Origin: Rhodococcus rhodnii
GTDB taxonomy: Bacteria > Actinomycetota > Actinomycetes > Mycobacteriales > Pseudonocardiaceae
Assembly (NCBI GenBank): GCA_000720375.1
Contig: JOAA01000021.1
Coordinates: forward strand, 124,001-188,000
Length of the DNA stretch: 64,000 nt
Direction of reading: 5' to 3'
Shown here: in pieces, positions 52,183 to 61,051 of the stretch
Numbering within the stretch: position 1 is the stretch's first letter
Layout: each line of letters starts with the position of its first letter
Translations under genes and position numbers: made by a program
Notes under the pieces: model-generated
Databases searched by the model: none
The model's input: only the letters and a program-made list of their open reading frames with translations
Told to the model about the DNA's origin: nothing

Positions 52183-53016
52183 CTAGTTGGTCACTCGCAC
52201 GTAATCCACCGTGAGGGTGTTCGGGAAGGGCGTGCTGTTGTTGGGGTCGCCCGGCCAGTAGCCGCCGACCGCCAGGTTCAGGATGACGAAGTGCGGCTTG
52301 TTGAAGACCCACCGCCGCCCGCCGAGGTCGGCCGGGGTACGACGCTGGAACTCGCGTCCGTCCACCTTCCACACCAGCAGGTTCGGCGACCATTCCAGGC
52401 GGAAGGTGTGGAAGCCGTCGGCGAAGCGCGGGCCGTTGAAGGCCGCGCCGATCCCACCGGAGCCTGAGTAGCCGGGGCCGTGGATCGTGCCGTGCACCGT
52501 GTTCGGCTCACGGCCGATGTTCTCCATGATGTCGATCTCACCGCACGCCGGCCAGCCGACCTGGCCGATGTCGTTGCCCAGCAACCAGAACGCCGGCCAC
52601 ATGCCTTGGCCGTGTGACATCTTGATGCGTGCCTCGAAGGTGCCGTACGTCTGGCTGAACTTGCCGGACGTGTTGAGCCGGGCCGAGGTGTGCGTGCACC
52701 GGCCGTACCAGCAGTTGTAGTTGCCCGGATTCTCCTTGCGGGCGGTGATCACCAGTTGGCCCTGGCCGTTCATCGAAGCGTTGGCCGTGCGGTTGGTGTA
52801 GTACTGCCGCTCATGGTTGTTGACGTTGTCGCCGACTTCGAGATTCCACTTGCGAGTGTCGACCGCACTTCCCGCGGCCCCGTTGAACTCGTCGGCGAAC
52901 GTCGTCGCCGCGATGCCGACATCGGCACCGGCCGCCTGCACAAGGGCCATCGGCCCGCACACCACGGCTATCGCAACGACCACAGCGCGTGATATTCGGG
53001 AGAAGGGTTTGGACAT
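52183..53016 (-). CDS. Secreted GH16 endo-beta-glucanase (laminarinase type)
   Basis: 277 residues from ATG 53016-53014, with AGAGGTGAC as ribosome site; the frame extending to 53079 is rejected because the signal peptide (1-32) starts at this ATG. GH16 catalytic motif GEIDIMENIG gives nucleophile Glu160, Asp162 and acid/base Glu165. Also GMWPAFWLLG and the C-terminal FFVILN-like HFVILNLAVGGYWPG, plus DYVRV. It cleaves beta-1,3 or mixed beta-1,3/1,4-glucans. No binding module. A LacI-type operator lies about 150 bp upstream. Confidence 0.93.
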   Translation of the reverse strand: MSKPFSRISRAVVVAIAVVCGPMALVQAAGADVGIAATTFADEFNGAAGSAVDTRKWNLEVGDNVNNHERQYYTNRTANASMNGQGQLVITARKENPGNYNCWYGRCTHTSARLNTSGKFSQTYGTFEARIKMSHGQGMWPAFWLLGNDIGQVGWPACGEIDIMENIGREPNTVHGTIHGPGYSGSGGIGAAFNGPRFADGFHTFRLEWSPNLLVWKVDGREFQRRTPADLGGRRWVFNKPHFVILNLAVGGYWPGDPNNSTPFPNTLTVDYVRVTN

Positions 53017-53162
53017 CGTTGTCACCTCTCTTCTGGACTTCCCGGCGGCGCACTGGCACGCGAAAAACCCCGAGGTCACAACGAAAGCGCAGGGATCGCG
53101 TCCAGGACACGATTTGTTGTGGCAGCCAACAAAGTATGGCGGTCCAGACCACTCAGGGCAAG

Positions 53163-53174
53163 GGGAGCGCTCTC
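53163..53174. promoter_or_regulatory. GGGAGCGCTCTC operator upstream of GH16 gene
   Basis: The 12-mer is one base from the perfect GAGAGCGCTCTC site at 47261-47272. It overlaps the 3' end of the LysR gene and lies about 150 bp before the GH16 start. Confidence 0.5.
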
Positions 53175-54039
53175 ACGAGTTACCCAAAGTCGCGATGAAG
53201 GCCCGCGCGGCCGGGCTCAGCGGCCCGTTCGCGCGCCATCCCCAGGCCAGTCGTCCCCGCAGCTCAGCGCCGGTCACGGCGATCGGATGCAAGTCAGTCC
53301 GGTTGCGCACAAGGGACTCCGGCAAAATCGCGATGCCCAGTCCCCTCGCGGCGAGGTCGGCCAGAACGGACGGCGTGCCGGCTTCGAACGCCACCCGAGG
53401 CCGAAAACCCGCTGCGGTACAGGCGTTTTCCAGGATCGCACGGATCCCTGTGCCGTCCGGCAGGCAGATCAACGGCTGGTCACGCAGGTCCGCGATGCGC
53501 ATCCGCTTGACCTTCGCGAGTGGATCGGCAAGGCCGACCGCGGCCACGAGTCGCTCGTCGGACAGCACGTGCAGGTCCAGACCAGGCAGATCGGTCGCGA
53601 GCCCGATGATCGCCACGTCAAGGCGTCCGCCGTGCAGGTCGTCGACCAGCGTGCCGGAATTGGCCTCGACCAGCGTGATCTCCACGGCCGGGAAATCGTC
53701 GTGGAACCGTGCCAGCAGCACCGGGATGTCGATGGGATGTGACGTCACCATGCCGATGGCGAGATGGCCGCGTACCAGCCCGGCCAGCTCGTCGACGGCC
53801 AGTTTCGCGCCTTCCACGGCCCGCAGTGCCGCTCTGGCGTGCGGCAGGACCGCGGCGCCCATCTCGGTCAGCCGGACCGTGCGGCCGGACCGGTCAAGCA
53901 GTTGATGGCCGAATTCCTTCTCCAGCTGACGGATCTGCGCGCTGATCCCTGGCTGCGCCACGTGCATCCGTTCCGCTGCCCTGGTGAAATTCGCCTCCTC
54001 GACCACGGCGACGAAGTACGCCAGCTGCCTGAGTTCCAT
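53173..54039 (-). CDS. LysR family regulator
   Basis: 288 residues from ATG 54039-54037 (MELRQLAYFVAVVEEANFTRAAERM). The HTH continues VAQPGISAQIRQLEKEFG; the effector domain has the usual two lobes. An ATG seven codons upstream is an alternative. Divergent from the SnoaL-like gene, with a T-N11-A-like site between them. Confidence 0.9.
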   Translation of the reverse strand: MELRQLAYFVAVVEEANFTRAAERMHVAQPGISAQIRQLEKEFGHQLLDRSGRTVRLTEMGAAVLPHARAALRAVEGAKLAVDELAGLVRGHLAIGMVTSHPIDIPVLLARFHDDFPAVEITLVEANSGTLVDDLHGGRLDVAIIGLATDLPGLDLHVLSDERLVAAVGLADPLAKVKRMRIADLRDQPLICLPDGTGIRAILENACTAAGFRPRVAFEAGTPSVLADLAARGLGIAILPESLVRNRTDLHPIAVTGAELRGRLAWGWRANGPLSPAARAFIATLGNS

Positions 54040-54056
54040 AACTGGCGATTCTAGCT

Positions 54057-54077
54057 CCAAGCAGATCCAGCTCTTGG
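54057..54077. promoter_or_regulatory. LysR-type box CCAAG-N11-CTTGG
   Basis: CCAAG (54057-54061) and CTTGG (54073-54077) flank 11 bp, in the 70-bp gap between the LysR gene and the SnoaL-like gene. TTCTAGCT also repeats on both sides (about 54049 and 54080). Confidence 0.5.
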
Positions 54078-54109
54078 ACTTCTAGCTGACCGCGGCGCAC
54101 GCTGGAGTA

Positions 54110-54460
54110 ATGAAGAAAGCAACGCATCCGGAAGACCTCGCCCGCCTGTTCGTCGAATACGCCAACGCGGGCGACGCCGACAGCATGGCTCAGCTGTACG
54201 CCGAGGACGCCGTGCTCGACTTCCCAGCAGGCAACCCGACAATCGGCCGTGACGCGATCCGCGCGGTGCTCAAGGAACTCGTCGCCGCGCGCCCGCAGTT
54301 CACTGTGGAGCAGCCACTGCCGACGTTGATCAGCGGCGACATCGCGCTGACCGCGACTGTGCCCGCGGACGGCACGGGTGGACGCACCCAGGTCGCGCGC
54401 CGGCAACCCGACGGGACCTGGCTGCGTATCCTCGACCGGCCGGAACGGGCTACGAACTGA
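54110..54460 (+). CDS. SnoaL-like/NTF2-fold protein
   Basis: A 116-residue NTF2-like protein: LARLFVEYANAGDADSMAQL, then LYAEDAVLDFPAGNPTIGRDAIRAVL, and the ending RQPDGTWLRILDRPE. Members are small isomerases, hydrolases or binding proteins; no specific catalytic pair is evident. Probable target of the divergent LysR. Confidence 0.85.
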   Translation: MKKATHPEDLARLFVEYANAGDADSMAQLYAEDAVLDFPAGNPTIGRDAIRAVLKELVAARPQFTVEQPLPTLISGDIALTATVPADGTGGRTQVARRQPDGTWLRILDRPERATN

Positions 54461-54517
54461 CCTTACTCCACATTGGACAGGTTCGGCGCGGGTTCCCAGC
54501 CACGCAGTCGAAGGAAA

Positions 54518-55576
54518 CTATCCCGACAGGCGTACCAGCAACGCGTCGATGAACTGCTTTGTCGTCGCCGTTCCGCCGAGATCGCGAGTGCGCAGATCTG
54601 TGGTGGCATAAAGCGAAGCAATCGCTTGCTCGATCTCGTCCGCGGCTTCGGCGTGGCCGAGGTGCCGCAGCATCATCGCACCGGTCCACACCGCGCCGAC
54701 CGGGTTGGCCACGCCCTGCCCGGCGATGTCCGGCGCGGAGCCGTGCACAGGCTCGAACATCGACGGAAAGTCCCGTTCCGGGTTGAGGTTCGCGGCGGGC
54801 GCCATGCCGATACTGCCCGCGACCGCGGCCGCGAGATCGCTCAGGATGTCACCGAACAAGTTCGACGCGACGATCACGTCGAACCGCGCGGGGTCGAGAA
54901 CCACCTTGGCGCACAACGCGTCGATGTGTTCCTGCGTCCACGCGATGCCCGGGAAGTTCCCGGCGCGTTCGGCGACCACTTCGTCCCAGAACGGCATGGT
55001 GTGCACGATCCCGTTCGACTTCGTGGCCGAGGTGACGTGCTTGCGGCGGCCCTGCGCCAGCGTGAAGGCGTAGTCGACGATCCTGGTGACGCCCGCGCGC
55101 GTGAACACCGATTCCTGCACGGCCATCTCGGCCGGAAAGCCGCGGTTCATCCGGCCGCCGATCTCGCTGTACTCCCCCTCGACGTTCTCCCGGACCACCA
55201 CGAAGTCGACGTCGGACGTTGCTCCGCGGACCGGGCTCGGCACGCCGTCGAACACCCGGATCGGCCGGAGGTTGACGTACTGCTGGAACTGGCGGCGGAT
55301 CGGGATCAGCAAACCCCACAGTGAAACGTGGTCGGGCACGGACGGATCACCCACCGCGCCAAGGAAGATCGCGTCGTGGTGGCGGATTTGGTCGAGGCCG
55401 TTCGCCGGCATCATCGCGCCTTCGCTGCGGAAGCGGGCGCAGGACCAGTCGAAGGAGTCGTAGCTGAGTTCGTAGCCGTAGCGTTTGCCCACGGTGTCGA
55501 GGATCGAGCAGGCCGCGGGCGTCACCTCCTGGCCGATGCCGTCGCCGGGGATGAGCGCGATGCGGTGCGTCTGCAT
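54518..55576 (-). CDS. Tartrate dehydrogenase/decarboxylase family enzyme
   Basis: 352 residues from ATG 55576-55574 (MQTHRIALIPGDGIGQEV). A beta-decarboxylating dehydrogenase related to isopropylmalate dehydrogenase: LRPIRVFDGVPSPV, VVVRENVEGEYSEIGG (the GEYS of the tartrate dehydrogenase branch), NLFGDILSDLAAAVAG and EPVHGSAPDIAGQGVANP. It oxidises tartrate, malate or a related 2-hydroxyacid with NAD and a divalent metal. Downstream of a LysR gene on the same strand. Confidence 0.9.
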   Translation of the reverse strand: MQTHRIALIPGDGIGQEVTPAACSILDTVGKRYGYELSYDSFDWSCARFRSEGAMMPANGLDQIRHHDAIFLGAVGDPSVPDHVSLWGLLIPIRRQFQQYVNLRPIRVFDGVPSPVRGATSDVDFVVVRENVEGEYSEIGGRMNRGFPAEMAVQESVFTRAGVTRIVDYAFTLAQGRRKHVTSATKSNGIVHTMPFWDEVVAERAGNFPGIAWTQEHIDALCAKVVLDPARFDVIVASNLFGDILSDLAAAVAGSIGMAPAANLNPERDFPSMFEPVHGSAPDIAGQGVANPVGAVWTGAMMLRHLGHAEAADEIEQAIASLYATTDLRTRDLGGTATTKQFIDALLVRLSG

Positions 55577-55618
55577 CGTTCGATAGCACCACTTCCGGAG
55601 CGTCACGTCCAAGTGACG

Positions 55619-56497
55619 TTAACGTCCAGACCTATAGGCGATGCCTATAAACGCAGCCGCGGCCGGACTGAGCCAGGCATCGCGGTTGACCAGCGCGATG
55701 TTCAGGTACGCGGGTGGGTCGAGGTCAAGCACGTCGGCGCCCGCCTGCCGGGCCAACGGCGCCCACGACTCGGTGACCACAGCCAGCCCGACCCCGCCAA
55801 GGACCAACGGCAGGATCGACTCCCGATGCTCCGACTCGACGACCGCGGTCAACTCGATGCCGTCGGCCCGCATCTGGTCGACGACCCGCCGCATGCCGGT
55901 GCCGACCTGCCCCACGATCATCCGTTGCCCGTCCAAGTCGGAACGCTTCAGCGTCTTCCGTCGCGGAAACCACCCAGCCGGTGCCACGACCACGAACCGC
56001 TGTCGTTTCAGGGTTTTCAGCGTCAGGTCACCCGTCGCGGGTTCTTCGCTGGTGCCCAGCAACCCGACTTCGGCGACGCCGGTGCGCACCATGCCGATCA
56101 CGTCCGGCGCGGTGGACGCGGCACGGACCGTCACCCGCAGCCCTGGATGGCGTTCGGTGAACTCCTTGATCATCCCGCTCAACGGCTCGACCGCCTGCGA
56201 GGGCATCGACGCGATCTCGACGCACCCCGTGACAAGCCCGGCGACCGAGGCCACGCTCTCCCGGGCGACCGCCAGGCTCCTGATCACACCCCGCGCCGGT
56301 TCGACCAGCGAACGCCCGGCATCGGTGAGCACAAGGCGGCGGCCGACCCGGTGGAACAACTCCTGCCCCAGATCACGCTCCAACGCGCGGATGGCCTGGG
56401 ACAACGACGGCTGCGTCAGGAAAAGCGCCGACGCCGCCCGGTTGACTCCACCGTGGTCGACCACCGCGAGAAAGTACTCCAACTGCCTGGCGTCCAT
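55619..56497 (-). CDS. LysR family regulator
   Basis: A 292-residue protein: MDARQLEYFLAVVDHGGVNR and LTQPSLSQAIRALERDLG form the HTH, followed by a substrate-binding-like domain. It is transcribed towards the tartrate dehydrogenase gene 42 bp downstream; a CGTCAC/GTGACG hairpin (about 55601-55618) sits in the gap. It may activate that gene, but the divergent-promoter arrangement typical for LysR is missing. Confidence 0.88.
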   Translation of the reverse strand: MDARQLEYFLAVVDHGGVNRAASALFLTQPSLSQAIRALERDLGQELFHRVGRRLVLTDAGRSLVEPARGVIRSLAVARESVASVAGLVTGCVEIASMPSQAVEPLSGMIKEFTERHPGLRVTVRAASTAPDVIGMVRTGVAEVGLLGTSEEPATGDLTLKTLKRQRFVVVAPAGWFPRRKTLKRSDLDGQRMIVGQVGTGMRRVVDQMRADGIELTAVVESEHRESILPLVLGGVGLAVVTESWAPLARQAGADVLDLDPPAYLNIALVNRDAWLSPAAAAFIGIAYRSGR

Positions 56498-56510
56498 ACT
56501 GGACGATGAT

Positions 56511-57689
56511 TCAGGCTTCGCGCAGCGGCCGCCACGCGGCGACGCAGATCAAGACCATAACGCCGGCGGCGATCCAGAACGGCGCGGTGACACCAAGCGC
56601 TTGCGCGATCAGCCCGCCGATGAGGGATCCCAGCGCCGCACCACCGAGATCCAGCAGCATGTACACGCTCGTGACCCGGCCAAGCAGGCTGTCGGGCACG
56701 ACCCGCTGGCGCATCGTCACGACAATGACGCCCCAGACCATCGTGTGCACACCGAAGACCACGAGGATTGTGCCCGCGACCAGCCAGTTATCGGTGACCG
56801 CGAGGATGAGGTGGGTCAACGTTTCCACTATCAGCCCGGCCCTGAGCAGGACTCTGGCCGGGAAGCGCGTTTGCAGGCGTGCGGCGATTGCCGTGCCGAT
56901 CAGCCCGCCGACGGCGAACGTGGTGAGCAATACTCCATAGCCGATCTCATCAAGCCCGAGCCGCTGCTGGACATAAAGCACGAAGATGGCAAACGCCGCA
57001 CAGAACACGACATTGGCCACACCCATGGTCGTTGCCAGGGTTCTGAGGACGCGGTGGTTCATCAACCACCGAACGCCTTCCTTGATATTGGTTTTCCTTG
57101 GTTTCTCTGGCGCGGGAGCCTTTCTGACCGCCGCGACCAACGCCGCCGCGATCAGGAAGCTCACCGCGTCGACGGCGAACGGCAACGCAGCGGCGGCGGC
57201 AAACAGCCACGCTCCCAACGGTTTCGCGGCAAACTGATTGCTGATCGTGAACGTCGCCATCAGCTTCGCATTCGCCGACGCCAATTTCTCCTTCGGCACG
57301 ATCGCGGGCAACAATGCGGCCGAGGCCGTGTCCGCGAATGTCTCGCCCAGGCCAAGCAGGAAGTACGTCGCGTAGACGATGGGAATGCTCACCACGTCGG
57401 CCGCGATCGTCACGGCCAAGATGGCGAGGACCAGGCCACGCAGAACATTGACCAGCACGACCAGTTTGCGCCGGTCGACCCGGTCCACGTATGCCCCACT
57501 GAGCAGAGCGAACAACAGCCACGGGAGTTGTTGCATGAACGGTGCACCCGCGACCAAGGCGGGATTCTGGGTCAACTGAGCGACCAGGAGCGGCCCAGCC
57601 GCAATGGTCACCCCGTCGCCGAGGTTGGAAACAGCTGACGCGGTCCATAGCTTGTGAAAGTCGAAGCGTGCCGAAATCCGGGCTCGCAC
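56511..57689 (-). CDS. MFS exporter (EntS/MFS_3 type)
   Basis: A 392-residue protein with about twelve helices. The N-terminus FDFHKLWTASAVSNLGDGVTIAAGPLL and the loop YVDRVDRRK (motif A) and LLGLGETFADTASAALLP are typical of the EntS-like drug/siderophore exporter group. 13 bp upstream of the LysR gene (same strand), so the two may be cotranscribed. Substrate unknown. Confidence 0.88.
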   Translation of the reverse strand: MRARISARFDFHKLWTASAVSNLGDGVTIAAGPLLVAQLTQNPALVAGAPFMQQLPWLLFALLSGAYVDRVDRRKLVVLVNVLRGLVLAILAVTIAADVVSIPIVYATYFLLGLGETFADTASAALLPAIVPKEKLASANAKLMATFTISNQFAAKPLGAWLFAAAAALPFAVDAVSFLIAAALVAAVRKAPAPEKPRKTNIKEGVRWLMNHRVLRTLATTMGVANVVFCAAFAIFVLYVQQRLGLDEIGYGVLLTTFAVGGLIGTAIAARLQTRFPARVLLRAGLIVETLTHLILAVTDNWLVAGTILVVFGVHTMVWGVIVVTMRQRVVPDSLLGRVTSVYMLLDLGGAALGSLIGGLIAQALGVTAPFWIAAGVMVLICVAAWRPLREA

Positions 57690-57715
57690 AGGAACTCCTT
57701 GAAAGGGAAACGGTC

Positions 57716-58141
57716 ATGGACAATCGACCGCTTTCGACACAAGGAAGTTCGCTGCCAGCCGCAAGAGCTCAGCCTCAGCCCGAGACTCAGCTCCGGCTGC
57801 AGGAGCTCAGCCAACAGCCTCACAGCCCAGCCCCTGCCCTGACTCAGCCTCGGCCTCCGGCACCAATCCGCAGCCTCACAGACCGGCCTCAGCCTGCACT
57901 CGGCTCCAGCCTCCGGGAGGAACCATCCTCCAGCCCCAAAGCCCAGCCACAGCCCGAAACACAGCTCCAGCTATCGGAGCCCCGCCCGCAGCCGGATAGC
58001 CCAGCCCCTGGCTTGGCGGAACCAGCCTCAGAATGGGAATCCCCGTCCTCGAACCCAGCCAGCTTCCAGCCCCTGTGCCCCGGGATGGGCGGGGGCCGCC
58101 CTGGGGGCGATTCTCTAGCGCTGCGTAGCTTTTTGGCTTAG
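57716..58141 (+). CDS. Doubtful Gln/Pro/Ser-rich repeat protein
   Basis: A 141-codon ORF with GAAAGGGAAA before the ATG. It contains two copies of AQPQPETQLxL (from about 57766 and 57943), with SPAPxL after each. Between the copies five of the six base changes in this 11-codon part are silent, which favours a translated sequence. Against this, third positions are not GC-rich as in the neighbours, no family is recognised, and the region is low-complexity CAGCC repeats. It could be non-coding satellite-like DNA. Divergent from the MFS gene. Confidence 0.35.
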   Translation: MDNRPLSTQGSSLPAARAQPQPETQLRLQELSQQPHSPAPALTQPRPPAPIRSLTDRPQPALGSSLREEPSSSPKAQPQPETQLQLSEPRPQPDSPAPGLAEPASEWESPSSNPASFQPLCPGMGGGRPGGDSLALRSFLA

Positions 58142-58231
58142 TGACCTTGTGTCGAAGCGGTGATCGTTGCGATGCCGTTGCGCACTTCGACTCCCCTCGT
58201 CAGCCTGCAGGACAAGGGCGAGTATGCCCGT

Positions 58232-58630
58232 TCAGTACTCGTCGCCGCCAAAGAATTCGGATTCAAGCTCGTCCGCGGCGCCCGCGATCAGGGTCAACGG
58301 ATCCGTGAACTCGTTGATGTCGAGGTTCTCCAAGGGGAGCGAGTGCCTGATCACGATGTGGTCGCCCATGATCGCCGCGCCGCCGGACACGGTCGTGTGC
58401 CCGATCGCCTCGAGCAGCGCATGCAGGTCGACGTTGCGGGCCAGGCCGAGTGGCGTGGCGATCTGGACCCATTCGTACTTCCGGTCCAGCTCCTCCCGCG
58501 CCACGATCATCACCTGCGTGCGATCGCTTTCCTCGTCGAACGTGTACAGCAGCCGGATCTCCTCCGGCGTTTCGGAGATGACCTCGTATTCGGTTCGTAC
58601 GTACTCAGCCAGCTCGTCCCACGTCGCCAC
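58232..58630 (-). CDS. YbjN-like chaperone-fold protein
   Basis: A 132-residue acidic protein, MATWDELAEYVRTEYEVISE, with a T3SS-chaperone/YbjN alpha-beta pattern (EWVQIATPLG, NVDLHALLEAIGHTTVSGGAAI) and an acidic tail. Actinobacterial members are of unknown function. 13 bp after the stop of the lipoprotein gene, same strand, so likely the end of one transcript. Confidence 0.75.
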   Translation of the reverse strand: MATWDELAEYVRTEYEVISETPEEIRLLYTFDEESDRTQVMIVAREELDRKYEWVQIATPLGLARNVDLHALLEAIGHTTVSGGAAIMGDHIVIRHSLPLENLDINEFTDPLTLIAGAADELESEFFGGDEY

Positions 58631-58643
58631 AACGCGAACCCTA

Positions 58644-59327
58644 CTAAGAGGAACCCGTTGTCTGCTGGGCGATGTTCGTCGGCTCGCCGAACTTGTACGG
58701 TCGCACCCGATATGTCGCTTTCCTTTCCTCCGGCTGGGTGATCAGGCCGAAGGCGTTCACGTTCGGGTCCACCATCGCCACGTTCGCGAAGTCCGGCGCC
58801 CCGTCCGCCTTGAGCTCGATCAGGAAGCCCTGTTCATCCGTGGTCTGGTCGGTCCACGCGAGCTTCACGCCGTTGGCGTGCACCATCGTCACGGTGAAGT
58901 CCGTAGGCGCGCCCTGGGCGTCGTGCACGGAAGCGCGGGCAGGCGGGCCCGGACGGGTCGAGGGCTGCAGCCATTCCTCGGACTCGGTCTCGCCAAGCTC
59001 ACCCGGCGGCAATGTCAGCTCGACCGGTGTGGACGCGGTCCCGTAGTACGGCCGCACGCGGTAGAAGAACTTGGTCTGCGGGATCAGGTCCGTGTGCTGG
59101 TACGTCGTCCGGGTCAGCGGCAGGAAGTCCAGGATCGTGTACTCCCCTCTTTCCTCGTTGGCGTACTCGACCACTTGGCCGGCCGCTGCCTTGTCGGTGA
59201 CGTGCCACTTCAGCTCGACGTTGACCGGGGTCTTCAGCGTCGCCGTCAGATTCGGGGCATCGCCCGTGGGGCCGGCCGAGCATCCGGCCAGCACCACGAG
59301 CGACACCGCCGCCAGCTGTTTGATCAC
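58644..59327 (-). CDS. Lipoprotein with fibronectin type III-like domains
   Basis: 227 residues from GTG 59327-59325, which overlaps the stop of the upstream secreted-protein gene (GTGA). The lipobox is VVLAGC with Cys16. Two fibronectin-III-like beta domains follow (VELKWHVTDKAAAGQVVEY; VKLAWTDQTTDEQGFLIEL with YRVRPY endings). Surface binding or adhesion role is possible. The longer frame to 59417 lies in the upstream gene. Confidence 0.8.
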   Translation of the reverse strand: MIKQLAAVSLVVLAGCSAGPTGDAPNLTATLKTPVNVELKWHVTDKAAAGQVVEYANEERGEYTILDFLPLTRTTYQHTDLIPQTKFFYRVRPYYGTASTPVELTLPPGELGETESEEWLQPSTRPGPPARASVHDAQGAPTDFTVTMVHANGVKLAWTDQTTDEQGFLIELKADGAPDFANVAMVDPNVNAFGLITQPEERKATYRVRPYKFGEPTNIAQQTTGSS

Positions 59328-59926
59328 CTGCGCCAGAACCTGACGTTGCTCCAGGTCACGGAGATCGCTCCGCGACCACTGTCGGTGCGGTAGGCACCGA
59401 ACTTGTCGTAGTGGCAACCGCTCAGGCCGGCGTAGACCAGCCGCTGCGAGCCGTTGATGTAGATCCGGTGCGTCGAGCCGGAGTGCACGGTGTTGACCGT
59501 CACCGACCGTCCGTTCGGGGCGGTTCCAGCCGGCGAGATGGTGGCTCCGCCGTTGCGCACCGAGTACAGCCTTCGGCTGCTGTCCACGGCGAGCATGAAG
59601 TCGGCGTCCGACGGCCCGAACGTCTGCTTCAGGCTGAGCCGGTCACCGGACATGCTGTTGATCCGGAACGTGCCCTGGAACTGGCGGACACCGTCGCAAT
59701 AGGTGTCGTACCGGCGCTCGGCGCGCTGGACGCCGCTCGTCGATGTGCAGCTGAGGCTGAAGGTGAGCCCGCTGACCGTTCCGCAGCCTTGCTGCTGTAC
59801 CGAGAATCCAGGACTGTACGAAGTCCACGGCCCAGTTTCGACCTGCGCGTTGGCCGCGGGCGCGGACAGCGCGAGGCTGCCAGCGGACGCGAGCACAGCG
59901 GCGAGAATGGGGATTTTTCTTGCCAC
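59324..59926 (-). CDS. Secreted protein with lectin/alginate-lyase-7-like fold
   Basis: A 200-residue protein with a signal peptide to about 27 (SAPAANAQ). The mature part (YDTYCDGVRQFQGTFRINSM, LSLKQTFGPSDADFMLAV, HRIYINGSQRLVY, YDKFGAYRTDSGRGAISVTW) has the strand pattern of concanavalin-like polysaccharide-binding or lyase proteins (alginate lyase 2 superfamily). Lyase catalytic residues are not certain. Coupled by GTGA to the fibronectin-type lipoprotein. Confidence 0.75.
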   Translation of the reverse strand: MARKIPILAAVLASAGSLALSAPAANAQVETGPWTSYSPGFSVQQQGCGTVSGLTFSLSCTSTSGVQRAERRYDTYCDGVRQFQGTFRINSMSGDRLSLKQTFGPSDADFMLAVDSSRRLYSVRNGGATISPAGTAPNGRSVTVNTVHSGSTHRIYINGSQRLVYAGLSGCHYDKFGAYRTDSGRGAISVTWSNVRFWRR

Positions 59927-60024
59927 AGATATCCTCCGGTGCAGGGTTCCCAGAGGCGGCGGGAACCACAGGGTAAGGGCACCGATCGTTGGGAAGCAAG
60001 AGCGTCGCTGCTAACGTCCGGGAA

Positions 60025-61014
60025 ATGACGGACGGGCCGGTACCAGGCAAGCGGATCACGATCCGCGATGTCGCCAAATCGGCCGGGGTGTCGTATCAGA
60101 CTGTCTCCCGCGCACTGAACGACAAAGGCGAAATCGACACCGCGACGAAGCAGCGTGTGCTGGATACCGCCAAGGCGCTGGGCTATCGGCCGAGCCGGTT
60201 CGCCCGTGGCCTTGTCCGGCAGGACAGCACGTCCGTCGGCCTGGTCATCCCCAATCTGTTGAACCCGTACTTCACCGAGGTCGCGGCCGGTGCGCTGGAC
60301 GCCGCGCGGCGCAAGGACTGGCACGTCGTGGTCTACGACACCGCCGACGACGAACGCCAGGAACTGTCCACTCTGGGCATGATCGGCTCCCAAGTGGACG
60401 CTGTGGTCGGCTACTTCGGCCAGCCGGACGACGTGATCGACCGATATACCAGCGGGATGCCGGTTGTCCAGATAGGACGCGAGAACGTCGGCGCCCAGTT
60501 CGGCGAGATCCGGGTGGACGGCGAGGAAGGCGTGCACGCGGCGATCGCGCACCTGGCGTCGACCGGCAGGCGCCGGATCGGCATGCTCGACCATGATCAT
60601 CACCACGAGCCCAGCGTGCGGTACTCGTGGTACTGCGACGCGATGCGTGAGCACGGCCTGCCGACGTTTGTCGCCGAGGCCCCGCAGTCCATCGAGGGCG
60701 GGCAACGCGCGATGGCCGCCATGCTCGAGAAGCACCCGGAGCTCGACGCGATCTTCACGTACAACGACGTGATCGCGATCGGCGCGATGTTCCAGGCCCG
60801 GTTGCTCGGGCGGCGTGTCCCCGCCGACTTCGCGGTGATCGGCTTCGACGGCCTGGCGATCGGCAACATGGTCGAGCCGCCGCTGTCCAGCGTCCGGATC
60901 GACACCCGCAAGGTCGGCGAAACCGCCATCGACCAGGTCGGACAGCTGCTCGGCGGCACGCGGCCGGAGGTGGCGACGATCAAGGCGACGCTGCTGCTGC
61001 GCGGTTCCGCCTGA
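60025..61014 (+). CDS. LacI family regulator of sugar ABC importer
   Basis: 329 residues from ATG 60025 (MTDGPVPGKRITIRDVAKSAG). HTH: VSYQTVSRALNDKGEID. The effector domain is of the ribose-binding type and ends AVIGFDGLAIGNMVEPPLSSVR. 90 bp before the solute-binding protein gene, with a palindrome between them, so it likely represses the importer. An upstream in-frame start at 59989 is less likely, since this ATG is the family start. Confidence 0.92.
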   Translation: MTDGPVPGKRITIRDVAKSAGVSYQTVSRALNDKGEIDTATKQRVLDTAKALGYRPSRFARGLVRQDSTSVGLVIPNLLNPYFTEVAAGALDAARRKDWHVVVYDTADDERQELSTLGMIGSQVDAVVGYFGQPDDVIDRYTSGMPVVQIGRENVGAQFGEIRVDGEEGVHAAIAHLASTGRRRIGMLDHDHHHEPSVRYSWYCDAMREHGLPTFVAEAPQSIEGGQRAMAAMLEKHPELDAIFTYNDVIAIGAMFQARLLGRRVPADFAVIGFDGLAIGNMVEPPLSSVRIDTRKVGETAIDQVGQLLGGTRPEVATIKATLLLRGSA

Positions 61015-61051
61015 TCCTTGACATTGGGCTTGGCGTGTTCAACACTCGCCG

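Noticed and set aside
54518..55576. 3-isopropylmalate dehydrogenase (leuB)
   Set aside because: The RENVEGEYSEIGG and GSAPDIAGQGVANP segments fit the tartrate dehydrogenase branch, and no leu genes are near.
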